In this document: positions 56,322-64,000 of the stretch, one piece after another
How the letters are laid out: each line of letters begins with the position of its first letter
How positions within the stretch are numbered: position 1 is the stretch's first letter
Assembly (NCBI GenBank): GCA_024644235.1
Contig: JAHELJ010000013.1
Location: 31,294-95,293, forward strand
Direction of reading: 5' to 3'
Origin: Lewinellaceae bacterium
Lineage (GTDB): Bacteria > Bacteroidota > Bacteroidia > Chitinophagales > Saprospiraceae
DNA: 64,000 bases
Notes under the pieces: generated by a model
The model's input: only the letters and a program-made list of their open reading frames with translations
The model's database searches: none
What the model was told of the DNA's origin: nothing
Position numbers and translations under genes: made by a program

Positions 56322-57584
56322 TTAAGTCAATTTGAAAGTCTTCTTGATCTTATCGACCATATCAAGTTTCTCCCAGGTAAAAGTCTCAATTTCTATGACC
56401 TTGGTTTTACCGTTCAATCCGATCTGAATTTTCTTCTTCCCGGGTTTCCTTCCCATATGACCGTATGCAGCGGTCTCGAAATAGATTGGATTTTTCAACC
56501 CGTAACGTTTGATTATTGAGGCAGGTCGCATGTCAAAAAGCTCACCCAATTTCAGTGCCAGATCCGCATCGGAAAGACCACTCACTTTGCAGGTACCATA
56601 TGTGTTTACATACAGCCCCACAGGTTCTGCTACTCCAATAGCATACGCAACCTGCACGAGGCACTTATTTGCTAGGCCGCTGGCTACAACGTTTTTGGCT
56701 ATATGCCGTGTCGCATAGGCTGCCGAGCGGTCTACTTTTGACGGGTCCTTGCCCGAAAAAGCACCACCACCATGGGCACCTTTGCCGCCATATGTATCCA
56801 CGATGATCTTGCGACCAGTAAGACCGGTATCACCATGAGGACCGCCTATCACAAATTTGCCGGTTGGATTAACAAACAACTTGTAATCCCCATCAAAAAT
56901 CTTCCGCAGCTTAGCGGGCAGTTTCTTGATTACCCTGGGTAAAAGAATTTTCTTAATATCTGTCTCGATTTTCTTCAGCATTTTTTGTTCACTGCCGAAG
57001 TCATCGTGTTGCGTAGAGACAACAATGGTATCTATCCTCAAAGGTTTGTGGTCGGAAGAATACTCCACAGTAACCTGAGCTTTTGAGTCAGGTCGGAGGT
57101 ATGTCATTTCCTTCCCGCGTTTGCGAAGCTCTGCCAATTCCCTAAGAATGGAATGGGCGAGTTCGAGAGCTAGAGGCATGTAATTGGGCGACTCATCGGT
57201 GGCATAGCCAAACATCATTCCCTGGTCTCCAGCACCTTGCTGCTTTCCCTTCTCGGAGTCGACGCCTCTGGCGATATCCGGAGATTGCTCATGAATGGTG
57301 GATATGACCCCGCAAGATTCTGCGTCAAATTGATAAGCAGATTTGGTATAGCCGATGCGACGAATGACATCTCTTGCAGTGCGCTGTACATCCACATAGG
57401 CTGAGGATGTTACTTCACCCGAAATCACTGTCAACCCAGTCGTTACCAAGGTTTCGCAAGCCACTCGGGCGTCAGGATCCTGCATCAAAAAAGCATCTAA
57501 AATGGCATCTGAAATCTGATCCGCAATCTTGTCGGGATGTCCCTCAGACACGGATTCAGATGTGAAGAGATATGTGTTTTTCAT
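56322..57584 (-). CDS. metK: S-adenosylmethionine synthase
   Basis: 420 residues, makes SAM from methionine and ATP. Signatures: [17 protein letters not shown] near the N-terminus, [12 protein letters not shown] and [16 protein letters not shown]. The ATG at 57584 gives the usual [18 protein letters not shown] start; longer in-frame extension is not supported. A TAACTTTG box (minus strand, 57628-57635) lies about 45 bases upstream. No SAM riboswitch was recognised in the short leader. Confidence 0.97.
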   Translation of the reverse strand: MKNTYLFTSESVSEGHPDKIADQISDAILDAFLMQDPDARVACETLVTTGLTVISGEVTSSAYVDVQRTARDVIRRIGYTKSAYQFDAESCGVISTIHEQSPDIARGVDSEKGKQQGAGDQGMMFGYATDESPNYMPLALELAHSILRELAELRKRGKEMTYLRPDSKAQVTVEYSSDHKPLRIDTIVVSTQHDDFGSEQKMLKKIETDIKKILLPRVIKKLPAKLRKIFDGDYKLFVNPTGKFVIGGPHGDTGLTGRKIIVDTYGGKGAHGGGAFSGKDPSKVDRSAAYATRHIAKNVVASGLANKCLVQVAYAIGVAEPVGLYVNTYGTCKVSGLSDADLALKLGELFDMRPASIIKRYGLKNPIYFETAAYGHMGRKPGKKKIQIGLNGKTKVIEIETFTWEKLDMVDKIKKTFKLT

Positions 57585-57660
57585 TAACCTAATTCCTTTG
57601 AAGAGATGATTGTGTAAATGACACTGCAAAGTTAGTTTTTCCCATCACATTCGATAGATT

Positions 57661-58272
57661 TCAGCGGATTTCACATTCGAATAAAGGAATACCTTCAAGA
57701 ATGCCCACAAGATGGTCGCCGATCTTGACTGGACCAACTCCAGCAGGAGTACCAGTATAGATCAAATCTCCAGCCTGAAGTTTAAAAAACTGAGATGTGT
57801 AAGTGATGATGGAGGCAAAATCAAATATCATGTCAGAGGTATTTCCATTCTGTACAACTTCTTCATTTTTCAATAATGAGAATTTGAGCTGATTTGCCTC
57901 AGGAAGGGAATCTTTGTGGATAAACCTGCCTAGCACGGCTGAGTTGTCGAAAGCTTTAGCTAGCTCCCAGGGATGGCCTTTCTCCTTTAATTTTTGCTGG
58001 ACGTCGCGAGCAGTAAAATCGATGCCAACTGTAAGCTCTTCACAGAAAGAATCCGCTTGTTCCACCTGTATATGTCTGCCATTTTTACAGATTTTGAGAA
58101 CTACTTCCAATTCAAAATGAATATCATTTGAAAAGTTGGGTAAATAAAACGGTTTATTGTTTACAAGCAAAGCGGTGCTTGGCTTCATAAATACCAAAGG
58201 GAATTCAGGTACAGGATTGTTTAGTTCTGCAGCGTGGGCACCATAGTTCCTTCCAATGCAGATGATCTTCAC
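57661..58272 (-). CDS. Fumarylacetoacetate hydrolase-family protein
   Basis: 203 residues, a single FAH-type domain: CIGRNYGAHAAELN near the start, ELEVVLKI with the metal-binding glutamates and GDLIYTGTPAGVGPVKIGD at the C-terminal side. Members cleave or decarboxylate beta-diketo acids such as acylpyruvates. It lies 8 bases after trpS on the same strand. Confidence 0.93.
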   Translation of the reverse strand: MKIICIGRNYGAHAAELNNPVPEFPLVFMKPSTALLVNNKPFYLPNFSNDIHFELEVVLKICKNGRHIQVEQADSFCEELTVGIDFTARDVQQKLKEKGHPWELAKAFDNSAVLGRFIHKDSLPEANQLKFSLLKNEEVVQNGNTSDMIFDFASIITYTSQFFKLQAGDLIYTGTPAGVGPVKIGDHLVGILEGIPLFECEIR

Positions 58273-58280
58273 GGTTCAGC

Positions 58281-59291
58281 TTAGTTTCTGACATTTAGTA
58301 ATCCCATCTTTTCTTTTACCTCCTTCACTGTTTGTTGCGCTTTTTTGCGGATAGCCACGCTCGATTCGCGAACCTGTTCTTTGAATTTTTTCTTATCCCC
58401 AACAATTTCTGCCTTTCGTTCACGGATTGGTTCTGTCAATTCGATGATGGCGTCGGCGACGGCATCTTTTAATGTGCCGTAATGACGTTGTCCGGAATTG
58501 TATGCGGCCAAGAGATCCTGGTAAACGTCAATCTGACCACTAGCTTTTAGTAAACTGAAAAGATTCTCCACGCCAGGACTCATTTCCCCCTCATCAGATC
58601 CAGTATCAGTCATCGCCGATCGAATCTGCTTTCTGATTCGACTGGGATCAGTGAAGACATCGATATTATGCTTGTCGCCCAGACTAGCACTCATCTTCCT
58701 TGTCGGATCAGCAGTGGACATCACCTTAGGTACTTGTGTAAACAAAGGTTCTGGCAAGGTAAAGTACTCCTCTCCAACTAGATGGTTGAAACGTTGACCT
58801 ATGTTGCGCGTGAGTTCCAAGTGCTGTTCTTGATCCTTTCCAACCGGTACATAATCCGCCCGGTAGATCAATATGTCAGCCGCCTGAAGGACTGGATAGG
58901 AATACAGTCCACTGGAGATCACCGCCTCCTTTTGAGATTCGCGTACCTGCTGACTTTTATCTTTGAATTGAGTCATTCGGCCCAGCTCTCCAAATCCAGT
59001 GATGCAATTGAAGATCCAGCCCAGTTCTGCGTGCTCGGGGATTAGCGATTGAACAAATATGTTATCTACTTTCAATCCACAAGCTGCCATGTTAAAGGCT
59101 AGTTCCCAGGTCGACGGGATCAATTTCTTTCGATCATAAGGCATAGTCATTGCATGATAATTGACTATCCCATACAAGCAATCATATTTGTCTTGTAGCT
59201 TTTCCCAATTTTGTAGAGCACCGAAATACCTTCCCAGATGAAGATTGCCAGTAGGCTGAATACAAGAAAGAACTACTTTACTTTCGGACAT
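58281..59291 (-). CDS. trpS: Tryptophan--tRNA ligase
   Basis: 336-residue class I synthetase: PTGNLHLGRYFGALQNW carries the TIGN/HIGH-type site and RKMSASLGD the KMSKS-type loop. VPVGKDQEQHLELTR is also characteristic. Between ridA and the FAH-family gene. Confidence 0.97.
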   Translation of the reverse strand: MSESKVVLSCIQPTGNLHLGRYFGALQNWEKLQDKYDCLYGIVNYHAMTMPYDRKKLIPSTWELAFNMAACGLKVDNIFVQSLIPEHAELGWIFNCITGFGELGRMTQFKDKSQQVRESQKEAVISSGLYSYPVLQAADILIYRADYVPVGKDQEQHLELTRNIGQRFNHLVGEEYFTLPEPLFTQVPKVMSTADPTRKMSASLGDKHNIDVFTDPSRIRKQIRSAMTDTGSDEGEMSPGVENLFSLLKASGQIDVYQDLLAAYNSGQRHYGTLKDAVADAIIELTEPIRERKAEIVGDKKKFKEQVRESSVAIRKKAQQTVKEVKEKMGLLNVRN

Positions 59292-59303
59292 GAGGTAACA
59301 GGA

Positions 59304-59687
59304 CTAAGGTACGAAGGCTATGGTTGAAATTTCGATGTTCACAAACTTCGGCAAGTTTGAGACTTCGACGAGTTCTCTTGCCGGGGCAGTAGCATGGTCA
59401 AAGTACTGGCCATAGATCTCATTGATGCGACTGTACAAGTTCATGTCTTTAACAAAGACGGTGCACTTCAAAACATGTTGAAACCCTGAACCTGCTTCCA
59501 GGAGGACAGCGTGAATATTCTGCATGACGCGGTGCGTCTCTTCCTCAATAGTGCCTTTTACCAATGCACCAGTTACCGGATCAATCGCAATCTGTCCTGA
59601 AATATATAATGTGTCGCCCAACTGAACGGCCTGGCTGTAGGGACCAACAGGAGCGGGTGCTTTTTCTGTGACAATAATTCTCTTCAT
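59304..59687 (-). CDS. ridA: RidA-family reactive-intermediate deaminase
   Basis: 127 residues with GPYSQAVQLGDTLYISGQIAID and the C-terminal RELVEVSNLPKFVNIEI, where the Arg and Glu of the YjgF/RidA active site sit. It hydrolyses 2-aminoacrylate and similar enamines from PLP enzymes. A strong terminator separates it from the rpmF unit; 12 bases to trpS. Confidence 0.95.
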   Translation of the reverse strand: MKRIIVTEKAPAPVGPYSQAVQLGDTLYISGQIAIDPVTGALVKGTIEEETHRVMQNIHAVLLEAGSGFQHVLKCTVFVKDMNLYSRINEIYGQYFDHATAPARELVEVSNLPKFVNIEISTIAFVP

Positions 59688-59740
59688 CTAATCTGGTATC
59701 AATTTTGGATTCCGAATTTACAATTTACTATTGCATCCTC

Positions 59741-59780
59741 TTAAATAAAAAGGCTCCCTACTAAGGCAAGAAGGGAGCCT
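59741..59780 (-). terminator. Rho-independent terminator after rpmF
   Basis: AGGCTCCCT (59751-59759) and AGGGAGCCT (59772-59780) form nine perfect pairs; on the minus strand a TTTTTATTT-like tail follows (59741-59750). Confidence 0.92.
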
Positions 59781-59804
59781 CTATAATATTTCTTCCAAGG
59801 GAAA

Positions 59805-59996
59805 TTAATCTTCTTCTTCTGCTTTGATCAGTAGTTTACCCTTGTAGTAGAGATTTCCGTCTACCTCGTATGCACGATGATAAAGGTGAGGTTCACCAGT
59901 TGTCTTGCAAATTGCAATCTGCGGTTCTCCTATTTTCTTGTGAGTACGTCTTTTGCGTTTCCTGGCCCTTGATGTTCTACTCTTTGGATGTGCCAT
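59805..59996 (-). CDS. rpmF: 50S ribosomal protein L32
   Basis: 63 residues, basic N-terminus [19 protein letters not shown] and the [11 protein letters not shown] segment. Only one cysteine remains (AICKTTGE), so the zinc ribbon of some L32 proteins is absent (C- form). Paired with yceD as in most bacteria. Confidence 0.97.
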   Translation of the reverse strand: MAHPKSRTSRARKRKRRTHKKIGEPQIAICKTTGEPHLYHRAYEVDGNLYYKGKLLIKAEEED

Positions 59997-60008
59997 GACT
60001 AATATATT

Positions 60009-60524
60009 TTAATTCAATTTCAGTTTTTTCAATTCGTCCCAAATGGGAGATTCTTTTGGTTCTTCTTGAGGCTTTAGATGTTTCAATACTTCTTCATTGC
60101 AAGGAGCTTCGGGATCTTGAGTACAGTCATATGTCCGAACCATTGGAATAGACAGAGCTACGAACTCATAAATGAATCTTGCAGGATTGAAAAAATCACT
60201 ATCGGCCTTCAAAAAAACTACCTCTGCATCTTCTTCTGAATCGACCACTTCAAATTTGATAAGTAGCCTGTTTTTTCCCAGCAAGGGTAACTTTATGGCC
60301 TCCAAGCAGCGATCACACGGTGTAATCATATATCCCTGATGGCTAAAGTTCACGACCAGCATCTCTGACCGTCTATCCACTTCTAAATCCACTTGCACAA
60401 AGGCCTCTCTGATCAGCTGCTGTTCGAAAAGCCGAAAGAAGGTTGGACCCAGTTCAAACGTGAAGTTATTGATTCCAGGCCTTAGTCCTTTCAGCGAAAT
60501 CCGATAGTTATCCAACTCCTTCAT
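60009..60524 (-). CDS. YceD/DUF177-family protein
   Basis: 171 residues from ATG 60524 with the conserved CDRCL segment (TPCDRCLEAIKLPL) and DCTQDPEAPCNEEVL near the C-terminus. DUF177 proteins are nearly always next to rpmF and are linked to 23S rRNA accumulation. ATG 60524 is chosen because a perfect promoter (60550-60581) lies inside the longer open frame that runs up to 60644. Confidence 0.9.
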   Translation of the reverse strand: MKELDNYRISLKGLRPGINNFTFELGPTFFRLFEQQLIREAFVQVDLEVDRRSEMLVVNFSHQGYMITPCDRCLEAIKLPLLGKNRLLIKFEVVDSEEDAEVVFLKADSDFFNPARFIYEFVALSIPMVRTYDCTQDPEAPCNEEVLKHLKPQEEPKESPIWDELKKLKLN

Positions 60525-60549
60525 TACCAAAGAACTTTCGAAAGTGGCG

Positions 60550-60581
60550 CAAATATAGATATTTTGGATCAGCGCACCAAA
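60550..60581 (-). promoter_or_regulatory. Promoter of the yceD-rpmF unit
   Basis: Minus strand: TTTG (60578-60581), 20 bases, TATATTTG (60550-60557). Exact match to both Bacteroidota boxes; start expected near 60545, about 20 bases before ATG 60524. Confidence 0.72.
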
Positions 60582-60600
60582 GGTCTCTTCTATCGGAAAT

Positions 60601-61941
60601 TCAAAGTTTGATGACAGGATAGACCATGGAATTGGTCCCATCATTGATAGATACCTGATATTGTCCGGATGGCAGCCCCTGTAATGAAATCGAAATGGGA
60701 TTTGCTCCAGGCAAAGAGGTTTTCATAAGAGATCGTCCCTCCAGGTTCAAAACTTCCAAATGTATGGTTGAAGGGGGTTGTGTACTCACCCACTCCAGAT
60801 TGAGAAAGTCTACAATTGGATTGGGATACAGCAGGACTCCTACCGGATCTTCCACAAATATTGACGTGGTAGCATCCAGCCAGATACTCCAACGCACATT
60901 GCACTGTTGACCAATGGTATGTTCGTCATCACGAACAAAGGGAGTAGTGTCAGTAATCAAAACGTCCAGGTAATTTTCTCCTTCTAACAATAGTGATGAT
61001 TCGAAGGACAATGTATCCGTGTTTGGTTCAAGCAGTTCACCATTGAGAGACCAACGCACTGAAAGGGTATTTGGCTGGGGAAGTAGGTTTTCAAGCTGGA
61101 AGACTAGTTTTTCATCTTCGACAGTAAAATTAAGTGTCTCTGGAAAATATGAAACCAAGGGCTTCACGAAAAGCTGAATCTGCTTCGTAATTGCCTCTTC
61201 ACATACAGGGCAAAAGGGAGGATTTAACACCCGCATTTTACAATTTTGGTGGGGTCGGTGCCAGGATGGCTCCTCGGAATGGGGGTACACTCCCACATCG
61301 TTTGTCTGAATCCACTCGTGCCACCTCACAAGATTTGGAGAGCTTTCCTTTGTCATATTAGGTGTTTCACCAGCAAATTGAACTCCCGCCCAGTATTCGT
61401 CTGATAAGTTGGCAAAGGAGTGACCTAGCTCGTGCGTGGCAATTTCAGGAGCGTTTATATTGGTGGAGGTGGTAGCTAACCAGCCACCTGATCCACCATA
61501 TTTATCATCATTAACGATCAAAACCGCTTGGTCAAAAAGTGGAAACTGGTCGAAGAGTATGTCAGAGGCTTTTGAAGACTTGGTTGCAGTCAGCAATCGT
61601 TCGATACCGGACGAGTTGAAAGTGCTACCGAAATAGTTGTCAATTAGTTGATTGGGATCTCGGGCTGCACCAGACACATTGGAGGGCACATTAATGGCTA
61701 CAATGTTGAAATAGTCCCGGTAATGATCAAAAGGACTTTGGGTAAAAAAATGATCCCTCACGTTGAGAACGTCTTTAATGTACTGGTCTAATTCATGCTG
61801 CTGATAGCCATCTCCAAGAAAAACAAAGTTTATTCGTTTGTCTGCTGGGCCACTCCATTGAATGGTATCAATTGGGAATGGTTGTGCTGCGACCAGGGTA
61901 ATGGCATAAGTCATCGATATGAGAAGCAAAAGTCTCATCAA
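60601..61941 (-). CDS. M64-family (IgA peptidase-like) metallopeptidase with T9SS sorting domain
   Basis: 446 residues: signal peptide (1-20), M64 peptidase domain with INFVFLGDGYQ and zinc motif THELGHSFANLSDEYW (HExGH near residue 168, followed by the third ligand Asp/Glu), and a type A sorting domain at the end (about 365-446, LLYPNPIVDFLNL ... LPSGQYQVSI). It should be exported through T9SS. Despite the family name, substrates in environmental Bacteroidota are unknown. It overlaps the upstream lipoprotein gene by 4 bases. Confidence 0.92.
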   Translation of the reverse strand: MMRLLLLISMTYAITLVAAQPFPIDTIQWSGPADKRINFVFLGDGYQQHELDQYIKDVLNVRDHFFTQSPFDHYRDYFNIVAINVPSNVSGAARDPNQLIDNYFGSTFNSSGIERLLTATKSSKASDILFDQFPLFDQAVLIVNDDKYGGSGGWLATTSTNINAPEIATHELGHSFANLSDEYWAGVQFAGETPNMTKESSPNLVRWHEWIQTNDVGVYPHSEEPSWHRPHQNCKMRVLNPPFCPVCEEAITKQIQLFVKPLVSYFPETLNFTVEDEKLVFQLENLLPQPNTLSVRWSLNGELLEPNTDTLSFESSLLLEGENYLDVLITDTTPFVRDDEHTIGQQCNVRWSIWLDATTSIFVEDPVGVLLYPNPIVDFLNLEWVSTQPPSTIHLEVLNLEGRSLMKTSLPGANPISISLQGLPSGQYQVSINDGTNSMVYPVIKL

Positions 61942-62420
61942 AGAGTGGGTATGACCATTACTGAGATTTCTTTCTGTCTCTCGGCCTCATGGAAGGACAC
62001 AGAGATCTTATTCATACTTGGTATGTATTGGGTTCTGACCAATATTGATGCCTCATCCTCACTTGTACGTATATAGCTGAGGCTACCATCATCACCTACG
62101 TATTCCCGGTATTTAATCAAGGGGTTGTTCACCTCCTTGGTTGCTAATAATCTTCCTTCGTTATCAGTAAATCGGAGTATAATGGTTTCAGATTGCGTAA
62201 TAGAGTCACCGATCTTCTTTGCCTGTCCACTTACCAACCTCGCTTTGCGCAGGGAGGCGGACACGGGTGTTAAGTCGATCAATAGCAACAAGGTTTGATC
62301 GGTGGGGGAGATCATCGTGTCGATCTGCCCACCAGAAGGTGGGTATTTGTCAGTTGCGGATTTGGAAGAGAAACAGCCGAGAAGAATGGGGGTGCAGAGC
62401 GCCAGCAAGACAGTCCTCAA
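61938..62420 (-). CDS. Uncharacterised lipoprotein upstream of the M64 peptidase
   Basis: About 160 residues. A lipobox-like LLALCTPILLGC follows the preferred TTG start at 62420, four bases after the tatA stop; an alternative TTG at 62465 would run 41 bases into tatA. The mature part is beta-rich with a late ISVSFHEAERQKEISVMVIP strand pair. No family recognised. ATGA overlap with the M64 peptidase gene suggests a shared function at the envelope. Confidence 0.75.
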   Translation of the reverse strand: MRTVLLALCTPILLGCFSSKSATDKYPPSGGQIDTMISPTDQTLLLLIDLTPVSASLRKARLVSGQAKKIGDSITQSETIILRFTDNEGRLLATKEVNNPLIKYREYVGDDGSLSYIRTSEDEASILVRTQYIPSMNKISVSFHEAERQKEISVMVIPTL

Positions 62421-62424
62421 GCAA

Positions 62425-62652
62425 TTAGCTTTTCTTTTCGCTTTCTGCCTTGTTCTGATCCTCAATTTCTTTCATGCCTTCCTTCAGCTCAGTCTCGATG
62501 GTTGCCCGTGCACTATTGAATTCACGAATTCCTTTTCCCAGTCCCCGCATCAGTTCAGGAATCTTTCTACCACCAAAGAGCAATAGAATAGCAAAAAGAA
62601 TCACGATAACCTCAGGTCCACCCAACGAAAGCAGCAAGATCACTTGGCTCAT
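62425..62652 (-). CDS. tatA: Sec-independent translocase protein TatA/E
   Basis: 75 residues: N-terminal helix [25 protein letters not shown], then the conserved amphipathic [16 protein letters not shown] and a charged tail. Typical of TatA/TatE, the pore-forming part of the twin-arginine export system. tatC is not in the window. First gene of the minus-strand run; a TTTG-N19-TAATTTTA promoter-like pair lies upstream (62672-62702). Confidence 0.93.
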   Translation of the reverse strand: MSQVILLLSLGGPEVIVILFAILLLFGGRKIPELMRGLGKGIREFNSARATIETELKEGMKEIEDQNKAESEKKS

Positions 62653-62795
62653 TTTGATAAATTTAGAAAAGTAAAATTACGACAAATCCGCTTTAAAGCA
62701 AATAGGTGGTTATGACGCACCCAGAGCTTTTCTCTTCCGTTATAGAACGCCTTAGGGCTCATTTACCCTACTAAAGTGCAACCCTTAGACGGCCA

Positions 62796-62826
62796 TTGAT
62801 TCTTAGACCGAAAAGCCTTACCTTCG
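62796..62826 (+). promoter_or_regulatory. Putative promoter of the DUF937 gene
   Basis: TTG (62796-62798), 20 bases, TACCTTCG (62819-62826), 7 of 8 to TAnnTTTG. Start about 40 bases before the ATG. Confidence 0.4.
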
Positions 62827-62873
62827 CGCCTCCTCAAAAGACCATCTTTTCTTAACTCTTCAATTTTTTATAC

Positions 62874-63485
62874 ATGAATATTTTAGACTTGTTACAAGGC
62901 CAGATGTCAGATGGCGTTGTAGAGCAATTGAGCAACCAGATTCGTTCGGATAAGGAACGGACCACCGCTGCTGCCAATGGCATCTTTGCCACATTGGTCA
63001 GTGCACTTTCAAGAAATGTGGCCAGTCCACAGGGCGGTTCTGCCTTACTTGGTGCATTGGATCGTGATCATGATGGTAGTGTGCTGGATGATATCATGGG
63101 CTTCTTATCAGCAGGCAACCGGCCTGCAAATACGAGAGCCGCTAATGGATTGGGTATTCTTGATCATGTTCTGGGAGGAAAGACTGACAATGTCGTGCAG
63201 ATGGTAAGCAAGTCAAGCGGGCTTGATTTACTGAAAACAGGCCAACTGATGCAGTTGCTTGCGCCAATGGTTATGGGCGCATTGGGTAAGGCTAAAAGGC
63301 AGGAAAATCTAGATGCTGGTGGTCTTGCGGGTTTGCTCTCTGGTACTGTGAGCAAAGCTAGTCAAGGTAGACAGGATATGGGTATCATTGCTAAAGTTCT
63401 GGATGCTGATGGTGATGGAAATGTCATGGACGACATTGCTGGCATGGGCATGAAGATGCTTGGAAACATGTTCAAGAATAGATAA
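62874..63485 (+). CDS. DUF937-family protein
   Basis: 203 residues with two similar halves, each ending in an acidic Asp-rich loop (DRDHDGSVLDDIMGFL at about 63-78 and DADGDGNVMDDIAGMG near 180-195) that resembles a calcium-binding EF-hand/dockerin-type loop. DUF937 proteins are small helical proteins of unknown role. It stands alone between tatA and gldB. Confidence 0.87.
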   Translation: MNILDLLQGQMSDGVVEQLSNQIRSDKERTTAAANGIFATLVSALSRNVASPQGGSALLGALDRDHDGSVLDDIMGFLSAGNRPANTRAANGLGILDHVLGGKTDNVVQMVSKSSGLDLLKTGQLMQLLAPMVMGALGKAKRQENLDAGGLAGLLSGTVSKASQGRQDMGIIAKVLDADGDGNVMDDIAGMGMKMLGNMFKNR

Positions 63486-63490
63486 AAGAT

Positions 63491-64000
63491 TTAAAGGCGG
63501 GGTTTATACTTTGACTCCGCCAATATTTTCTGGGAGTCCTCTTCATTAAGGAGTTGTTGAATAGTTACGTCAGGATTTCTCTCCATATACGCCTCCACAA
63601 TTCTGAATCCGACCCAGTTACCCACTCTTCCGGGAGCTTGTTCCGGCATCCCCGGTACATTGGGGCTAGGACTGACAAGCTTCTGGAATTTCCGGTAATT
63701 GATATCATACAAGAGTTCCTGATCCAATAGATAGACCCAGATTTGTCCCTCATTTTTAATGATCCAATCCAACTGATTCTCATCAAATTCGTGAATGATC
63801 AAGTCGTCTGCTTCTGGGAGTAATTTCTCTTTAACATAAAGGACCTTTCCATTTCGAATCATATAATCGATCAGCCGGTTTCCATATACATCGCCTGTAT
63901 AATGTTCGACCAGGGCTTGTACGGCTTTTGAAACCAGGTGTTCTTTGTTCATGGTTTTCCTGATATAAACTGGGAAGAGTTGAGGATCGTAGGAGGGAAA
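63491..64000 (-). CDS. gldB: Gliding motility lipoprotein GldB (3' part)
   Basis: The minus-strand frame is open to the window edge, so the 5' end is missing; the visible 169 residues begin FPSYDPQLFPVYIRKTM. The C-terminal half matches GldB, with LYVKEKLLPEADD, QIWVYLLDQELLYD, GRVGNWVGFRIVEAYMERNPDVT and SKYKPR. GldB is an outer-membrane lipoprotein needed for gliding in Flavobacterium and common in T9SS-bearing genomes. An internal Met at 63952 is not the start. Confidence 0.88.
   Translation of the reverse strand, partial: FPSYDPQLFPVYIRKTMNKEHLVSKAVQALVEHYTGDVYGNRLIDYMIRNGKVLYVKEKLLPEADDLIIHEFDENQLDWIIKNEGQIWVYLLDQELLYDINYRKFQKLVSPSPNVPGMPEQAPGRVGNWVGFRIVEAYMERNPDVTIQQLLNEEDSQKILAESKYKPRL

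Noticed and set aside
57585..57660. SAM riboswitch before metK
   Set aside because: Fewer than 50 transcribed bases and no recognisable aptamer helices.
63496..63521. Hairpin GGCGGGG/CTCCGCC as terminator of the DUF937 gene
   Set aside because: It has a weak T-tract and lies within the gldB coding end; it could be chance, so it is not listed.
1..64000. CRISPR arrays, insertion sequences, prophage or rRNA
   Set aside because: No regularly spaced repeats, transposase or phage genes, or rRNA segments were seen by reading.

Overview
The window carries about 59 protein genes and one tRNA and reads as a chromosome segment of a free-living, non-pathogen-like member of the Bacteroidota, most likely close to Saprospiria or a related marine group. 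Support: three proteins with type IX secretion (T9SS) C-terminal sorting domains, SprB repeats, a GldB gliding-motility lipoprotein at the right edge, and Bacteroidota-type promoters (TTTG, 17-23 bases, TAnnTTTG) visible upstream of several genes. Genes are dense, with many 1-25 base overlaps.

Layout. 1-9.8 kb: 3' end of pyrH, a large PurF-type amidotransferase, then a plus-strand run (small membrane protein, mutL, two rhomboid proteases, an endonuclease/phosphatase-family protein, cysS, an M28 peptidase/glutaminyl-cyclase-like lipoprotein). 9.8-13.7 kb: tRNA-Val(UAC) with a textbook promoter, then a visibly more AT-rich pair: an Lnt-like membrane nitrilase and a membrane-anchored AraC-type regulator. 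13.7-17.6 kb: a short DnaE-type (DnaE2/ImuC-like) polymerase divergent from an autocleavable XRE-S24 (LexA/CI-like) repressor, with a perfect 16-bp palindrome between them, suggesting a DNA-damage-controlled unit.

18.0-30.8 kb is the most unusual block: a mirror-like arrangement of two B12-binding-type radical SAM proteins, two SAM methyltransferases, two O-antigen ligase/polymerase-like membrane proteins, a GT-C-type membrane glycosyltransferase, a nucleotidyltransferase-fold protein and a lone glutamate formimidoyltransferase, arranged around a six-repeat SprB-type secreted protein. It looks like a surface-glycan or glycolipid pathway of unknown product. 30.9-40.7 kb holds an OmpA lipoprotein, a cupin and an AstE-like hydrolase, unknown secreted proteins, fumC, a DUF7009-like/fdhD pair, sod, cutC and two thioredoxin-fold proteins.

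40.7-52.4 kb: replicative dnaE, a MATE transporter, a PASTA protein, a T9SS-exported protein, rhodanese, dcd, a WD40 protein, a DsrE-like protein, a phosphopantetheinyl transferase and a DUF4348-like lipoprotein. 52.4-62.7 kb is a long minus-strand run (tatA, lipoprotein, M64 peptidase, yceD-rpmF, ridA, trpS, an FAH-family enzyme, metK, gcvP, hldD). The window closes with a DUF937 protein and the 3' part of gldB. No CRISPR array, insertion sequence, prophage or rRNA was seen.
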